A DNA stretch of 7,415 nucleotides from an uncultured Lachnospiraceae bacterium (GCA_947175845.1 CAMWOK010000140.1:1-7415), one strand, 5' to 3'. Shown: positions 1 to 5,195, numbered from the stretch's first letter. Translations and numbers: made by a program. The notes: generated from the sequence alone by a model not told the origin.

Positions 1-1
1 G

Positions 2-301
2 TGGGATACGTTTATCCACATTACGATCCCGCTGTCCAAACCGATTATTACATATACCTTGCTGACATCCTTCATGGGTCCCTGGGTGGATTATATTTTC
101 GCCAAGGTTATCATGGGTAATGACACCAAGTACTATACCATTGCAATCGGTCTGTGGACCATGCTGGAAGCGGAGTATGTGGAATACTACTATACGCAGT
201 TCTATGCGGGCTGTGTGCTGATTTCCATTCCGATATCTATCATCTTCCTGCTGTCACAGAGCTGTTATGTGGAAGGCATATCTGGAGCTGTAAAGGGGTA
301 A
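2..301 (+). CDS. Carbohydrate ABC transporter permease, MalG type (3' end only)
   Basis: The 99 visible C-terminal residues belong to the inner-membrane permease of a sugar importer of the MalG/GanQ/MdxG kind, which pairs with a MalF-type permease, an ATPase and a lipid-anchored binding protein. The first visible residues (WDTFIHITIPLSKPII) match the second half of the EAA cytoplasmic loop that contacts the ATPase. After them come the family's FMGPWVDYIFAK stretch, the conserved YYTIAIGLW segment, a last membrane helix at about visible residues 69-85 and a YVEGISGAVKG tail typical of maltodextrin or galactan permeases. The 5' part lies outside the window. The stop at 299-301 is followed at once by a terminator, so this is the last gene of its operon. 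The sugar cannot be told from this fragment. Confidence 0.92.
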   Translation, partial: WDTFIHITIPLSKPIITYTLLTSFMGPWVDYIFAKVIMGNDTKYYTIAIGLWTMLEAEYVEYYYTQFYAGCVLISIPISIIFLLSQSCYVEGISGAVKG

Positions 302-313
302 AACATAAATATG

Positions 314-345
314 AAAATCGGCGGCTGTGTGCTGCCGATTTTTTT
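314..345 (+). terminator. Intrinsic terminator after the sugar permease
   Basis: The arms AATCGGCGGC (316-325) and GCTGCCGATT (331-340) form a 10-bp stem with one G-T pair and a 5-base loop. The stem is flanked by A residues on the left and followed by a run of seven T (339-345). It begins 13 bases after the permease stop, which is a textbook rho-independent layout. Confidence 0.9.
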
Positions 346-462
346 AGTACAGCGTTTTGGTAACGGTGTTCTGGAAATTCTGTTACCACAGAGTCCGCGC
401 ACAGCGTTGGCGTCAATGTATCTCAACTGTAACTCAAAAATTTTCAATTATAATTCGGGGAA

Positions 463-491
463 TTGATGTCTGCTGTACAATATGATAAGAT
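463..491 (+). promoter_or_regulatory. Possible sigma-A promoter for the 590/1238 genes
   Basis: TTGATG (463-468) and TAAGAT (486-491) are separated by 17 bases, each matching the consensus hexamer at four of six positions. It lies about 100 bases upstream of the 590 gene and downstream of the preceding terminator, where a promoter is expected. An inverted repeat, GGTAAC (359-364) / GTTACC (382-387), lies further upstream and might be a binding site, but this is weak. Confidence 0.4.
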
Positions 492-580
492 TAGAATAGT
501 AGTGTTACATTGATTCAAATCGGTCTGAAAAAACAGTGGCTCGTTTGCGGCCTTCTGTTTGAAAGGGCGGATAAGTTTGT

Positions 581-586
581 GGAGGT
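581..586 (+). promoter_or_regulatory. Unusually close ribosome binding site for the 590 gene
   Basis: GGAGGT lies only 3 bases before the ATG at 590. The frame is closed by a TAA at 572-574 and the next in-frame ATG is codon 26, past the membrane segment, so 590 is still the best start. The short spacing may reduce translation. Confidence 0.6.
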
Positions 587-589
587 GCC

Positions 590-1174
590 ATGGGGGAAAA
601 AAGAAATTTTAAAGGATTTTTGATCGCAGCGATTCTTGCTTTGATCGTGCTTGCAGCAATTGGAATGTTTTTATTTTCAAAGAGGAGACAGTTTGATGCC
701 GAGATATCGCCTGAACGACTGTCGGATGGCTCAGAATATAAGTTCGATAAGCTGAACTGGGGAATATCGGCTGCGGAAGCCGCGAAACTTCTGTCATTTG
801 ATATTGTAAAAGATACATATCGAAATGAGTATGAGGGCGCTGGCGGTACAGTGTTTTACACTGCAAAGAACAGCTTCATGCTGGACGGACAAGAAGCAAC
901 GCTCACGTTTGAGTTTGAGGATGACGGGCTTGCGATTGTGCAGTATAGTTTCCGGCTGGACGAGGCGTCTGCGTATGAGCAGTGGTTCGTTGCCCTGACG
1001 GAGGAGCTGCTTGGACTGTACGGGAAGGAGAGCCGCAGCATTGAGAACACTGGCAGCCCGTTTTGCAGCAAAGGCTATGTATGGGAGACGGACGCGACGA
1101 TGCTGCAGATAACTTTAATCACTGGGGAGTCGTACAATCCATCAGCCTTGATTGGGGTTGCCAGAAAGCCATAA
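590..1174 (+). CDS. Membrane-anchored protein of unknown function
   Basis: I do not recognise a named family for this 194-residue protein. Residues 1-8 are basic, residues 9-29 form one strong hydrophobic segment, and KRR follows at 31-33. Residues 34-194 are a mixed, fairly acidic soluble domain, probably outside the membrane if the segment acts as a signal anchor, although the basic residues on both sides leave orientation open. The stretch KLNWGISAAEAAKLL (about 54-68) resembles the 'W-G-x-S-x-x-E-x-x-x-L-L' start found in several uncharacterised Firmicutes domains. No cysteine lipobox is present near the membrane segment. The gene lies 63 bases before the methyltransferase with no terminator between, so the two are probably cotranscribed. 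That it is a real gene is likely; its function is unknown. Confidence 0.8.
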   Translation: MGEKRNFKGFLIAAILALIVLAAIGMFLFSKRRQFDAEISPERLSDGSEYKFDKLNWGISAAEAAKLLSFDIVKDTYRNEYEGAGGTVFYTAKNSFMLDGQEATLTFEFEDDGLAIVQYSFRLDEASAYEQWFVALTEELLGLYGKESRSIENTGSPFCSKGYVWETDATMLQITLITGESYNPSALIGVARKP

Positions 1175-1237
1175 CTTCTGATGTCTGTTTTGCATTTGAA
1201 AGAAGGGAAGTGTTGATAAAGCAAGGAGGAGTGCCAG

Positions 1238-2044
1238 ATGTTTGATATCAGCAATATGTCCAGCAAAGCCATGCTGGAGGAACAGTACAAAAACACGGAC
1301 AACTTAAGGCTGCGCAAAGGACTGCACGAAAAGTACAGTGTGAATAAAGTGGGATTTCAGAGGTGGATGTTTGAACAGTATCCGTTTCGCACGGGGATGA
1401 AAGTATTGGAGCTGGGAAGCGGCAGGGGTGAGCTGTGGAACTATTATTTTGACAATGCGGTACTGCAGGGATATGACATGGAGATTACGCTGTCTGACTT
1501 TTCGGATGGAATGGTGGAGCACCTGCAGCAAACCTACACTGGCAGAGGCATGTCGGTCAGAAAGATTGACATCTCAGCGATACCGTTTGCGTGTGATACG
1601 TTTGATCTGATCATTGCCAATTCCATGTTGTACCATGTGAAGGATATTGATGCTGCGCTCTGCGAGGTGAGGCGGGTTCTGAAAAAGGATGGCTGGTTTT
1701 ACTGCGCGACACTCGGGACGAACGGGATGCTGCAATATCTCTATCGCGCGTTGGATGCGCTTGGAATATCCTGTAACCATGAGACGGATGTCTCATTTAC
1801 CTTGCAGAATGGAGCGCAGCTGCTTGAGAAGCAGTTTGATAAAGTAGAGCGGCGCGACTACGAGGATGCGTTGAAGATTGATGAGGTTGCGGATTATGTA
1901 GATTACATTTATTCCATGGCTTCCATGCAGGGGTTGGAGCGCAAATATTACGATCGGCTGCTGGATTATTTCAATTCCAAAAAAGAGGACGGTTATCTGT
2001 ACGTCCCCAAAGAATACGGAATGTTTGTGGCGGGAAAAGCGTGA
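1238..2044 (+). CDS. Class I SAM-dependent methyltransferase (Methyltransf_11/25 type)
   Basis: This cytoplasmic enzyme of 268 residues is predicted to transfer a methyl group from S-adenosylmethionine to an unknown acceptor. Motif I is VLELGSGRGELW (residues 56-67), and the acidic residue ending strand 2 is D87 in TLSDFSDGM. The adenine-contacting region is KIDISAIPF (109-117), motif IV is FDLIIANSMLYHV (122-134) and the post-motif helix and strand are ALCEVRRVLKKDGWFYCAT (140-158). This order is typical of small-molecule methyltransferases, and no RNA- or DNA-binding domain is fused. The C-terminal 100 residues, rich in Tyr and Asp, probably form the substrate lid. AAGGAGGA lies 7 bases before the ATG, which supports this start. 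It follows the 590 gene on the same strand and ends at a strong hairpin. The substrate cannot be predicted. Confidence 0.9.
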   Translation: MFDISNMSSKAMLEEQYKNTDNLRLRKGLHEKYSVNKVGFQRWMFEQYPFRTGMKVLELGSGRGELWNYYFDNAVLQGYDMEITLSDFSDGMVEHLQQTYTGRGMSVRKIDISAIPFACDTFDLIIANSMLYHVKDIDAALCEVRRVLKKDGWFYCATLGTNGMLQYLYRALDALGISCNHETDVSFTLQNGAQLLEKQFDKVERRDYEDALKIDEVADYVDYIYSMASMQGLERKYYDRLLDYFNSKKEDGYLYVPKEYGMFVAGKA

Positions 2045-2046
2045 CG

Positions 2047-2093
2047 AAGAGCATCGGGCGGGATGGACAGTTATCATCCCGCCCGATGCTCTT
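2047..2093. terminator. Long perfect hairpin between convergent genes, probable two-way terminator
   Basis: The arms at 2047-2065 and 2075-2093 are exactly complementary over 19 bases (core GCATCGGGCGGGATG) around a 9-base loop. The hairpin starts 3 bases after the methyltransferase stop and ends 27 bases from the recombinase stop on the other strand, so it can serve both transcripts. The T run after the stem is short on both strands (CTTTG on plus, CTTCG on minus). It may therefore work partly as an RNA 3'-end stabiliser or barrier to read-through. Confidence 0.75.
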
Positions 2094-2119
2094 TGTGAAC
2101 ACGCCCGGAAGATACGATG

Positions 2120-3040
2120 CTATATATGAAAATTCCGTCTGGGGTGCTTCGTCGTGAGAATATCCCGCTGTTTGGACATGGTGACATGCGTATAAATTTC
2201 TGTGATATTGATCGAGCTGTGCCCCAGGATTTCCTGAATGTAGCGGATGTCTACGTCAGCTTCCAGCAGGCTTGTGGCGAACGTGTGCCGGAACATATGC
2301 GGCGTGATATGCAGGTCGATAGCGGCCAGGGAGGTGTAGCGGTTTATCATCCTGCGGACAGCCTGGTCGGACAGTTCATTGCCGTTCTGGTTTGCAAAAA
2401 AATGTCCACAGCGCTGGATTTCTGACTCAAATTCATTTTTGTAATTCTCCAATATGCGGGCGACAGCGTCACTTCCAATTTGTACCTTCCGTTCTTTGGC
2501 CCCCTTTCCGTAGATCAAGATGGTCCGGTCATACAGATTGACGCTGTCCACATCCAGGGAGCAGAGCTCAGAGATCCGAATACCGGTTGCAAAGAGCAGC
2601 TCGATTACAGCGGCATCCCTGAGTGCATTTCGTTTCCGGTAGGCTGTTTTTGCGCTCTCCATCTGCTTGTAGATGGTGGACAAAAACGTCTCAACGGTGT
2701 GGAGCGGAATGGTCTTTGGCAGAATCACAGGTTCGCGGAACTTTACCTGTATTCTGTTAAAAGGGTTCCGTTCAATCAGCTCGCGAAACTCAAAGTAGTG
2801 AAAGAGGGCTTTGAGTGTGGCAATCTTCCTTTTTACGGTTTTTGGCTTGTATTTCTGGTGAAGCCCTGCTATGTAGTTTTCCAGGCATTCCGGCGTGACT
2901 TCCGGTGCGTGTGCAGACCCGATATGACTGTTAAACTGCGTCAAGTCAATCCGGTATGCTCTCAGTGTCTTTGTGTCCAGCCGTTTCTGGCTCTGGCAGT
3001 ATTCCAGGTAGCTGTCGATGGATGTCTGTAAATCGTTCAT
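2120..3040 (-). CDS. Tyrosine recombinase / phage-integrase family protein (XerC/D-like)
   Basis: This 306-residue enzyme cuts and rejoins DNA at specific sites through a 3'-phosphotyrosine link. An N-terminal SAM-like core-binding domain covers about residues 4-95, and the catalytic domain about 110-295. All the catalytic residues are visible: R155 in ATGIRISEL, K179 in YGKGAKERK, H248 and R251 in PHMFRHTFAT, H274 in LGHSS and the nucleophile Y283 in EIYTHV. It is therefore likely active. The length and two-domain plan fit XerC/XerD and other stand-alone recombinases; there is no arm-binding domain as in lambda integrase. The ATG start is chosen because AAGGAG lies 9 bases before it, whereas an in-frame TTG at 3046 is only 3 bases from the same site. 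The gene is alone and convergent with its neighbour. It could be a chromosomal Xer protein, a phase-variation invertase or a leftover integrase; sequence alone does not decide. Confidence 0.93.
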   Translation of the reverse strand: MNDLQTSIDSYLEYCQSQKRLDTKTLRAYRIDLTQFNSHIGSAHAPEVTPECLENYIAGLHQKYKPKTVKRKIATLKALFHYFEFRELIERNPFNRIQVKFREPVILPKTIPLHTVETFLSTIYKQMESAKTAYRKRNALRDAAVIELLFATGIRISELCSLDVDSVNLYDRTILIYGKGAKERKVQIGSDAVARILENYKNEFESEIQRCGHFFANQNGNELSDQAVRRMINRYTSLAAIDLHITPHMFRHTFATSLLEADVDIRYIQEILGHSSINITEIYTHVTMSKQRDILTTKHPRRNFHI

Positions 3041-3049
3041 AGTCAATAT

Positions 3050-3055
3050 CTCCTT
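3050..3055 (-). promoter_or_regulatory. Ribosome binding site that sets the recombinase start
   Basis: Read on the minus strand this is AAGGAG. It is 9 bases before the ATG at 3040-3038 and only 3 bases before the alternative TTG at 3046-3044, so the ATG is preferred. Confidence 0.7.
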
Positions 3056-3119
3056 ATCTTTTGTATTTCAAGATATATCCTACATGCATTTTGGACGGAA
3101 TGCCAGTTGGAAAAAACGA

Positions 3120-3148
3120 ATGACAACGCAGGTATGCTCTGCTATAAT
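3120..3148 (+). promoter_or_regulatory. Strong sigma-A promoter, divergent from the recombinase gene
   Basis: ATGACA (3120-3125, five of six consensus bases) is followed after exactly 17 bases by a perfect TATAAT (3143-3148). Transcription should begin near 3155, leaving a leader of about 180 bases before the 73-aa gene at 3338. The promoter points away from the recombinase, whose start codon is 80 bases upstream. Regulation of the two genes could be linked, but no operator is evident. Confidence 0.75.
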
Positions 3149-3186
3149 GAGGGTGAGCAAATCTTTGAGAAGGAAGGTTTCAACAG

Positions 3187-3270
3187 ATGGAGGAACAGAC
3201 AAAAGAGGCGGTGTGGGCTGTTTTTTTACGCCGGACTGTGCGGAGAAGTTCTCGGAGAAAACGAGACTGA
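3187..3270 (+). CDS. Possible 27-codon leader peptide
   Basis: An ATG at 3187 follows AAGGAAGG (3170-3177) with 9 bases between, just downstream of the expected transcription start. It opens a 27-residue frame beginning MEEQTKEAVWAVFL and ending in an arginine-rich tail (RRTVRRSSRRKRD). The other two plus-strand frames are also open over most of this stretch, so being open is not evidence of coding. It could be an upstream ORF that affects the 3338 gene, a small cationic peptide, or chance. I see no family match. Confidence 0.25.
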   Translation: MEEQTKEAVWAVFLRRTVRRSSRRKRD

Positions 3271-3337
3271 ACGTGTGATAAGGCAGCTTGCGGGAAATTT
3301 GTGTTGAAGGTTAATATGGAAAGGACGAGGTGGCACT

Positions 3338-3559
3338 ATGGAGAATGACAATCGCATGATAGATGAGGTTTTAAAGCACTTGGACAGTGAGTTGGCACTC
3401 GGTGCAGTGCGGATGAGTGTGGTGTTCGATGACGGTGCGGAGGATGAAAAGTCGGTGTCGCACAAGTGCTGTCACAGTTACGGCAGGCCCGCGACAGAGA
3501 CTGTGGGGCTGCTCGACATGTACACGGATATCAGCGCAGGGGCTTCTGACAGGGAATAG
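3338..3559 (+). CDS. Small protein of unknown function with a HKCCH motif
   Basis: This is a 73-residue soluble protein that I do not recognise. It is acidic overall, with a predicted helix at about residues 5-20 (MIDEVLKHLDSELALG), a strand-like MSVVF at 26-30, and an acidic turn at 31-38. H42, C44, C45 and H46 are clustered in SHKCCHSYG, and LLDMYTDI closes the recognisable part (58-65). The two cysteines and two histidines could bind a metal or be redox-active, which is inference. GAGG lies 7 bases before the ATG, which supports the start. It is preceded by a strong promoter and long leader and has no close downstream partner (126 bases, with a separate promoter). The coding call rests on the RBS, promoter and codon pattern. 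Confidence 0.65.
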   Translation: MENDNRMIDEVLKHLDSELALGAVRMSVVFDDGAEDEKSVSHKCCHSYGRPATETVGLLDMYTDISAGASDRE

Positions 3560-3617
3560 GGCGCCCGGAGGCGGGCCGAATTGCCAGATGTTTTTATGAA
3601 ATTTAATATTTCGTTAA

Positions 3618-3646
3618 TTTACCTTGTCCGTTTCGTATGATATGAT
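3618..3646 (+). promoter_or_regulatory. Probable sigma-A promoter for the 3685/4092 genes
   Basis: TTTACC (3618-3623, four of six bases) and TATGAT (3641-3646, five of six) are 17 bases apart in an AT-rich patch between GC-richer genes. The start of transcription would fall about 30 bases before the 3685 ATG. Confidence 0.55.
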
Positions 3647-3684
3647 GGAGTTATTCAACGACAGGAGAAAAGCGGGGAAGTGAC

Positions 3685-4071
3685 ATGGCGGGAATATTGT
3701 ATGATGCCAGGCGCATCAAGGCATATGAAGGGCTTCGGACGCTCGGTGCGCTTGCGGAGGAGACCGAGCAGTGGTGTGACGCGCTCTGGGAGGAACTTGT
3801 GTTTGAGCAGGAGCTTCTGGAGGAGTTTGTGTATTATCTTGAGCACCGCAGCCTTCTGGACAAAGTGCGCTGTGAGGGATATGGTCTCACAGACCTGTAT
3901 ATATGGCAGATGAACAGATATAACCTCATCGGAGACTCCGGTAAAAATACAGACGCCTGCAACAAGGACAGGATGGTGCTTCACGCATTCCGGGATATGA
4001 TTGACATGAAAAAAGAGCCTGCGGCATATGTGAAAAAAATGACAATGGGCAGGGGCATGGACCAGGCATAA
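3685..4071 (+). CDS. Acidic, probably helical protein of unknown function, partner of the HAAS protein
   Basis: I do not recognise a family for this 128-residue soluble protein. It has no signal peptide or membrane segment. Residues 1-60 look helical, with 11 acidic residues between positions 25 and 53 (for example WEELVFEQELLEEF at 35-48). A central GYGLTDLYIWQMNRYNL (65-81), rich in aromatics, looks like the conserved core, and a basic tail (MKKEPAAYVKKM) follows at 108-119. A purine-rich GGGGAAG (3674-3680) lies just before the ATG. The stop is 20 bases before the next start with no terminator, so it is cotranscribed with the HAAS membrane protein. HAAS/DUF1700 genes often follow a PadR-type regulator, but this protein lacks a visible winged-helix pattern, so it should not be called PadR. 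A regulatory or scaffolding role is a guess from position. Confidence 0.75.
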   Translation: MAGILYDARRIKAYEGLRTLGALAEETEQWCDALWEELVFEQELLEEFVYYLEHRSLLDKVRCEGYGLTDLYIWQMNRYNLIGDSGKNTDACNKDRMVLHAFRDMIDMKKEPAAYVKKMTMGRGMDQA

Positions 4072-4081
4072 GCGACAAGTT

Positions 4082-4086
4082 GGGGG
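4082..4086 (+). promoter_or_regulatory. Ribosome binding site that sets the HAAS protein start
   Basis: GGGGG ends 5 bases before the ATG at 4092. The alternative in-frame TTG at 4080 overlaps this site and has no purine-rich sequence at the right distance, so 4092 is preferred. Confidence 0.55.
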
Positions 4087-4091
4087 TTTTT

Positions 4092-4562
4092 ATGAACTGT
4101 GAAGAATTTTTAAGACAATTTCGTGACGCTCTTGATGGGAAAGTGTCGGAGAGCGTGATACAGGACAACGTGAAATATTACAGGTCATACATCAATAGCC
4201 AGACCGCAGGCGGCAGAAGTGAGTCGGATGTGCTCAGCATGCTCGGGGACCCCAGACTGCTTGCAAAGACGATCGAGGAGAGCAGCAAGTTTGTGTCGGA
4301 CAGGGAGAGCCAAGGCGGCCGCGCGGGCGATTTTGGCAATTACAGTTCGGCGAAAAGCTCGGAGTATCCGTATACAGACACGTCGGACGCAGGGCGCGTC
4401 AGACTGCCGGGGTGGCTGATTACCTGCATTGTTGTCGCTGTGGTTTTCCTGATTCTCTCTGTGGTGTTTCGGATGTTTGTATTTATGGCTCCCTATATCA
4501 TTCTCTTTTTGCTGGCAGGATTTTTGTTCAGGGCGGTGCGGAGCTGGCTGCAGCGAAAATGA
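4092..4562 (+). CDS. HAAS/DUF1700-domain protein with two membrane segments
   Basis: The N-terminal 66 residues match the HAAS (DUF1700-like) pattern: EEFLRQFRDALDGKVSESVI (4-23), then the paired tyrosines of NVKYYRSYI (26-34), then SDVLSMLGDPRLLAKTI (45-61) with the signature GDP. A polar Ser/Gly/Asp-rich linker follows (67-105). Two hydrophobic segments, at about 107-126 and 129-147, form a membrane hairpin, and the protein ends in SWLQRK. In the family, HAAS domains are helical cytosolic modules tied to membrane proteins and often to PadR-controlled stress units; the molecular function is poorly known. Here it is 156 residues, second in a two-gene unit and followed by a terminator. The usual PadR partner is missing and the unrelated 3685 protein takes its place. 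Confidence 0.85.
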   Translation: MNCEEFLRQFRDALDGKVSESVIQDNVKYYRSYINSQTAGGRSESDVLSMLGDPRLLAKTIEESSKFVSDRESQGGRAGDFGNYSSAKSSEYPYTDTSDAGRVRLPGWLITCIVVAVVFLILSVVFRMFVFMAPYIILFLLAGFLFRAVRSWLQRK

Positions 4563-4590
4563 GCGCAGCATACCGCGAATAAAGGAAATG

Positions 4591-4618
4591 AAAAACGACC
4601 AGGTTACTGGCCGTTTTT
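4591..4618 (+). terminator. Intrinsic terminator after the HAAS gene
   Basis: The arms AAAAACGACCAG (4591-4602) and CTGGCCGTTTTT (4607-4618) pair with one A-C mismatch around a GTTA loop, and the right arm ends in five T. The A run on the left would let it work weakly in the opposite direction as well. Confidence 0.85.
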
Positions 4619-4655
4619 CGTTAAGGGGAGTATAAATAATTAATATATAAGGGTT

Positions 4656-4685
4656 GTAAAGAGGATTGAAGGAGTATCTCTTTAC
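4656..4685. repeat. Inverted repeat of 8 bp, possible binding site
   Basis: GTAAAGAG (4656-4663) and CTCTTTAC (4678-4685) are perfect inverse complements across 14 bases. With one bulged G the pairing extends by two A-T pairs. No T run follows, so it is not an obvious terminator. It could be an operator or chance in AT-rich DNA. Confidence 0.4.
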
Positions 4686-4783
4686 TGATTTAAGTATATC
4701 AATAGTGCGCGCAAAGGTCAACTGATTTCTGAAAATAAAACCTACCAAACAATAATTGTCTGATTTGGGCAGTGTTTCCAAAG

Positions 4784-4811
4784 TTAACAAGATATGTAAA
4801 TAAAAAATGAT
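4784..4811 (+). promoter_or_regulatory. Weak candidate promoter for the asparagine-rich gene
   Basis: TTAACA (4784-4789, five of six bases) and AATGAT (4806-4811, four of six) are 16 bases apart. It is the best sigma-A-like pair I could find upstream of the gene. It would place the three hairpins within the 5' leader. An alternative sigma factor cannot be excluded. Confidence 0.3.
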
Positions 4812-4848
4812 GTATAAAAAGGTGCATTTGGGTAAATCATATCTGTGT

Positions 4849-4922
4849 AGCATGAAAAACGTGCTGACGACATACAAAAAAGTAAACGCAGCTGTATGTC
4901 GGAGAAAAGGGAGTGCACTCCC
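4849..4922 (+). promoter_or_regulatory. Structured 5' leader with three tandem hairpins
   Basis: Hairpin 1 pairs AGCATG (4849-4854) with CGTGCT (4860-4865) around AAAAA. Hairpin 2 pairs CGACATACA (4868-4876) with TGTATGTCG (4893-4901) around 16 bases. Hairpin 3 is the perfect palindrome GGGAGTGCACTCCC (4909-4922). They are separated by 2 and 7 bases and end 8 bases before the GGAGGT of the next gene. It does not match a riboswitch class I can recognise. A role in transcript stability or translational control is inference. Confidence 0.45.
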
Positions 4923-4942
4923 GAATAATTGGAGGTATCATT

Positions 4943-5101
4943 ATGGCTGGAACAAACAACAACTACGATCAGAACAAGTCCAATAACAACTATCAGAATT
5001 CCCAGAATTCCCAGGGTTCTAACAGCAATTCTGAGAACAACCAGAAGAACAGCAAGAACAGCACAAACAACAGCACAAACAACAACAATAACAACAAGTA
5101 A
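4943..5101 (+). CDS. Asparagine-rich low-complexity micro-protein
   Basis: This 52-residue protein contains 23 Asn, 9 Ser and 5 Gln, so 71 % of it is N, S or Q, and it ends in NNNNNNK. It has no hydrophobic segment, cysteine or signal peptide and is expected to be disordered and soluble. A good GGAGGT (4931-4936) lies 6 bases before the ATG, and a terminator follows the stop, so it appears to be a real single-gene unit rather than a random repeat. An in-frame GTG at 4913 sits inside the palindrome and has no binding site, so it is rejected as the start. Asn is encoded mainly by AAC, with a few AAT. I recognise no family; the composition distantly recalls gamma-type small acid-soluble spore proteins, which are also rich in Asn and Gln, but no family motif is seen. 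Confidence 0.75.
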   Translation: MAGTNNNYDQNKSNNNYQNSQNSQGSNSNSENNQKNSKNSTNNSTNNNNNNK

Positions 5102-5132
5102 TCGGTGCTGGAACAGGAGAAGGCAGGGCTTG

Positions 5133-5157
5133 AGGACAGGCTCTGTCTTTTCTTTTG
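5133..5157 (+). terminator. Intrinsic terminator after the asparagine-rich gene
   Basis: AGGACAG (5133-5139) pairs with CTGTCTT (5143-5149), one pair being G-T, around a 3-base loop. The stem runs into TTTTCTTTT and further T-rich sequence. Confidence 0.7.
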
Positions 5158-5166
5158 ATTTTTTAT

Positions 5167-5195
5167 TTGACAGATGCACCCAATGAATATAAGAT
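5167..5195 (+). promoter_or_regulatory. Sigma-A promoter for the RNA methyltransferase operon
   Basis: A perfect TTGACA (5167-5172) is followed after 17 bases by TAAGAT (5190-5195, four of six bases). The expected transcript start near 5202 gives a leader of about 50 bases. It lies just past the preceding terminator. Confidence 0.7.

Larger units (their letters stand above)
4619..4942 (+). other. 324-nt AT-rich intergenic region with repeats and a structured leader
   Basis: No convincing gene was found on either strand. The region holds an inverted repeat GTAAAGAG (4656-4663) / CTCTTTAC (4678-4685) and a short palindrome ACAATAATTGT (4749-4759). A possible promoter follows, and then three small hairpins in a row directly before the asparagine-rich gene. 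The composition is clearly more AT-rich than the genes on either side. Confidence 0.7.

Noticed and set aside
2480..3031. Plus-strand open frame (183 codons) opposite the recombinase
   Set aside because: The minus strand encodes an intact tyrosine recombinase with all catalytic residues; the plus frame has no RBS and no motif.
3047..3337. Invertible promoter or attachment site beside the recombinase
   Set aside because: I could not find matching inverted or direct repeats of useful length flanking the promoter by eye, so it is kept only as a hypothesis.
3563..3576. GC-rich hairpin GCCCG/CGGGC after the 73-aa gene
   Set aside because: The stem is only 5 bp and the T run (3591-3595) is 14 bases beyond it, too far for a reliable intrinsic terminator.
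4185..4877. Minus-strand open frame (230 codons) covering the HAAS gene and the AT-rich gap
   Set aside because: It crosses a clear terminator and is antisense to the HAAS domain; the composition of its product is unlike a protein.
4913..4942. GTG at 4913 as start of the asparagine-rich protein
   Set aside because: It lies inside a palindrome without an upstream RBS, whereas ATG 4943 has GGAGGT at 6 bases.
4943..5101. CRISPR-like or tandem DNA repeat in the Asn-codon run
   Set aside because: The similarity comes from repeated AAC, AGC and ACA codons; there are no fixed-length repeats with unique spacers.
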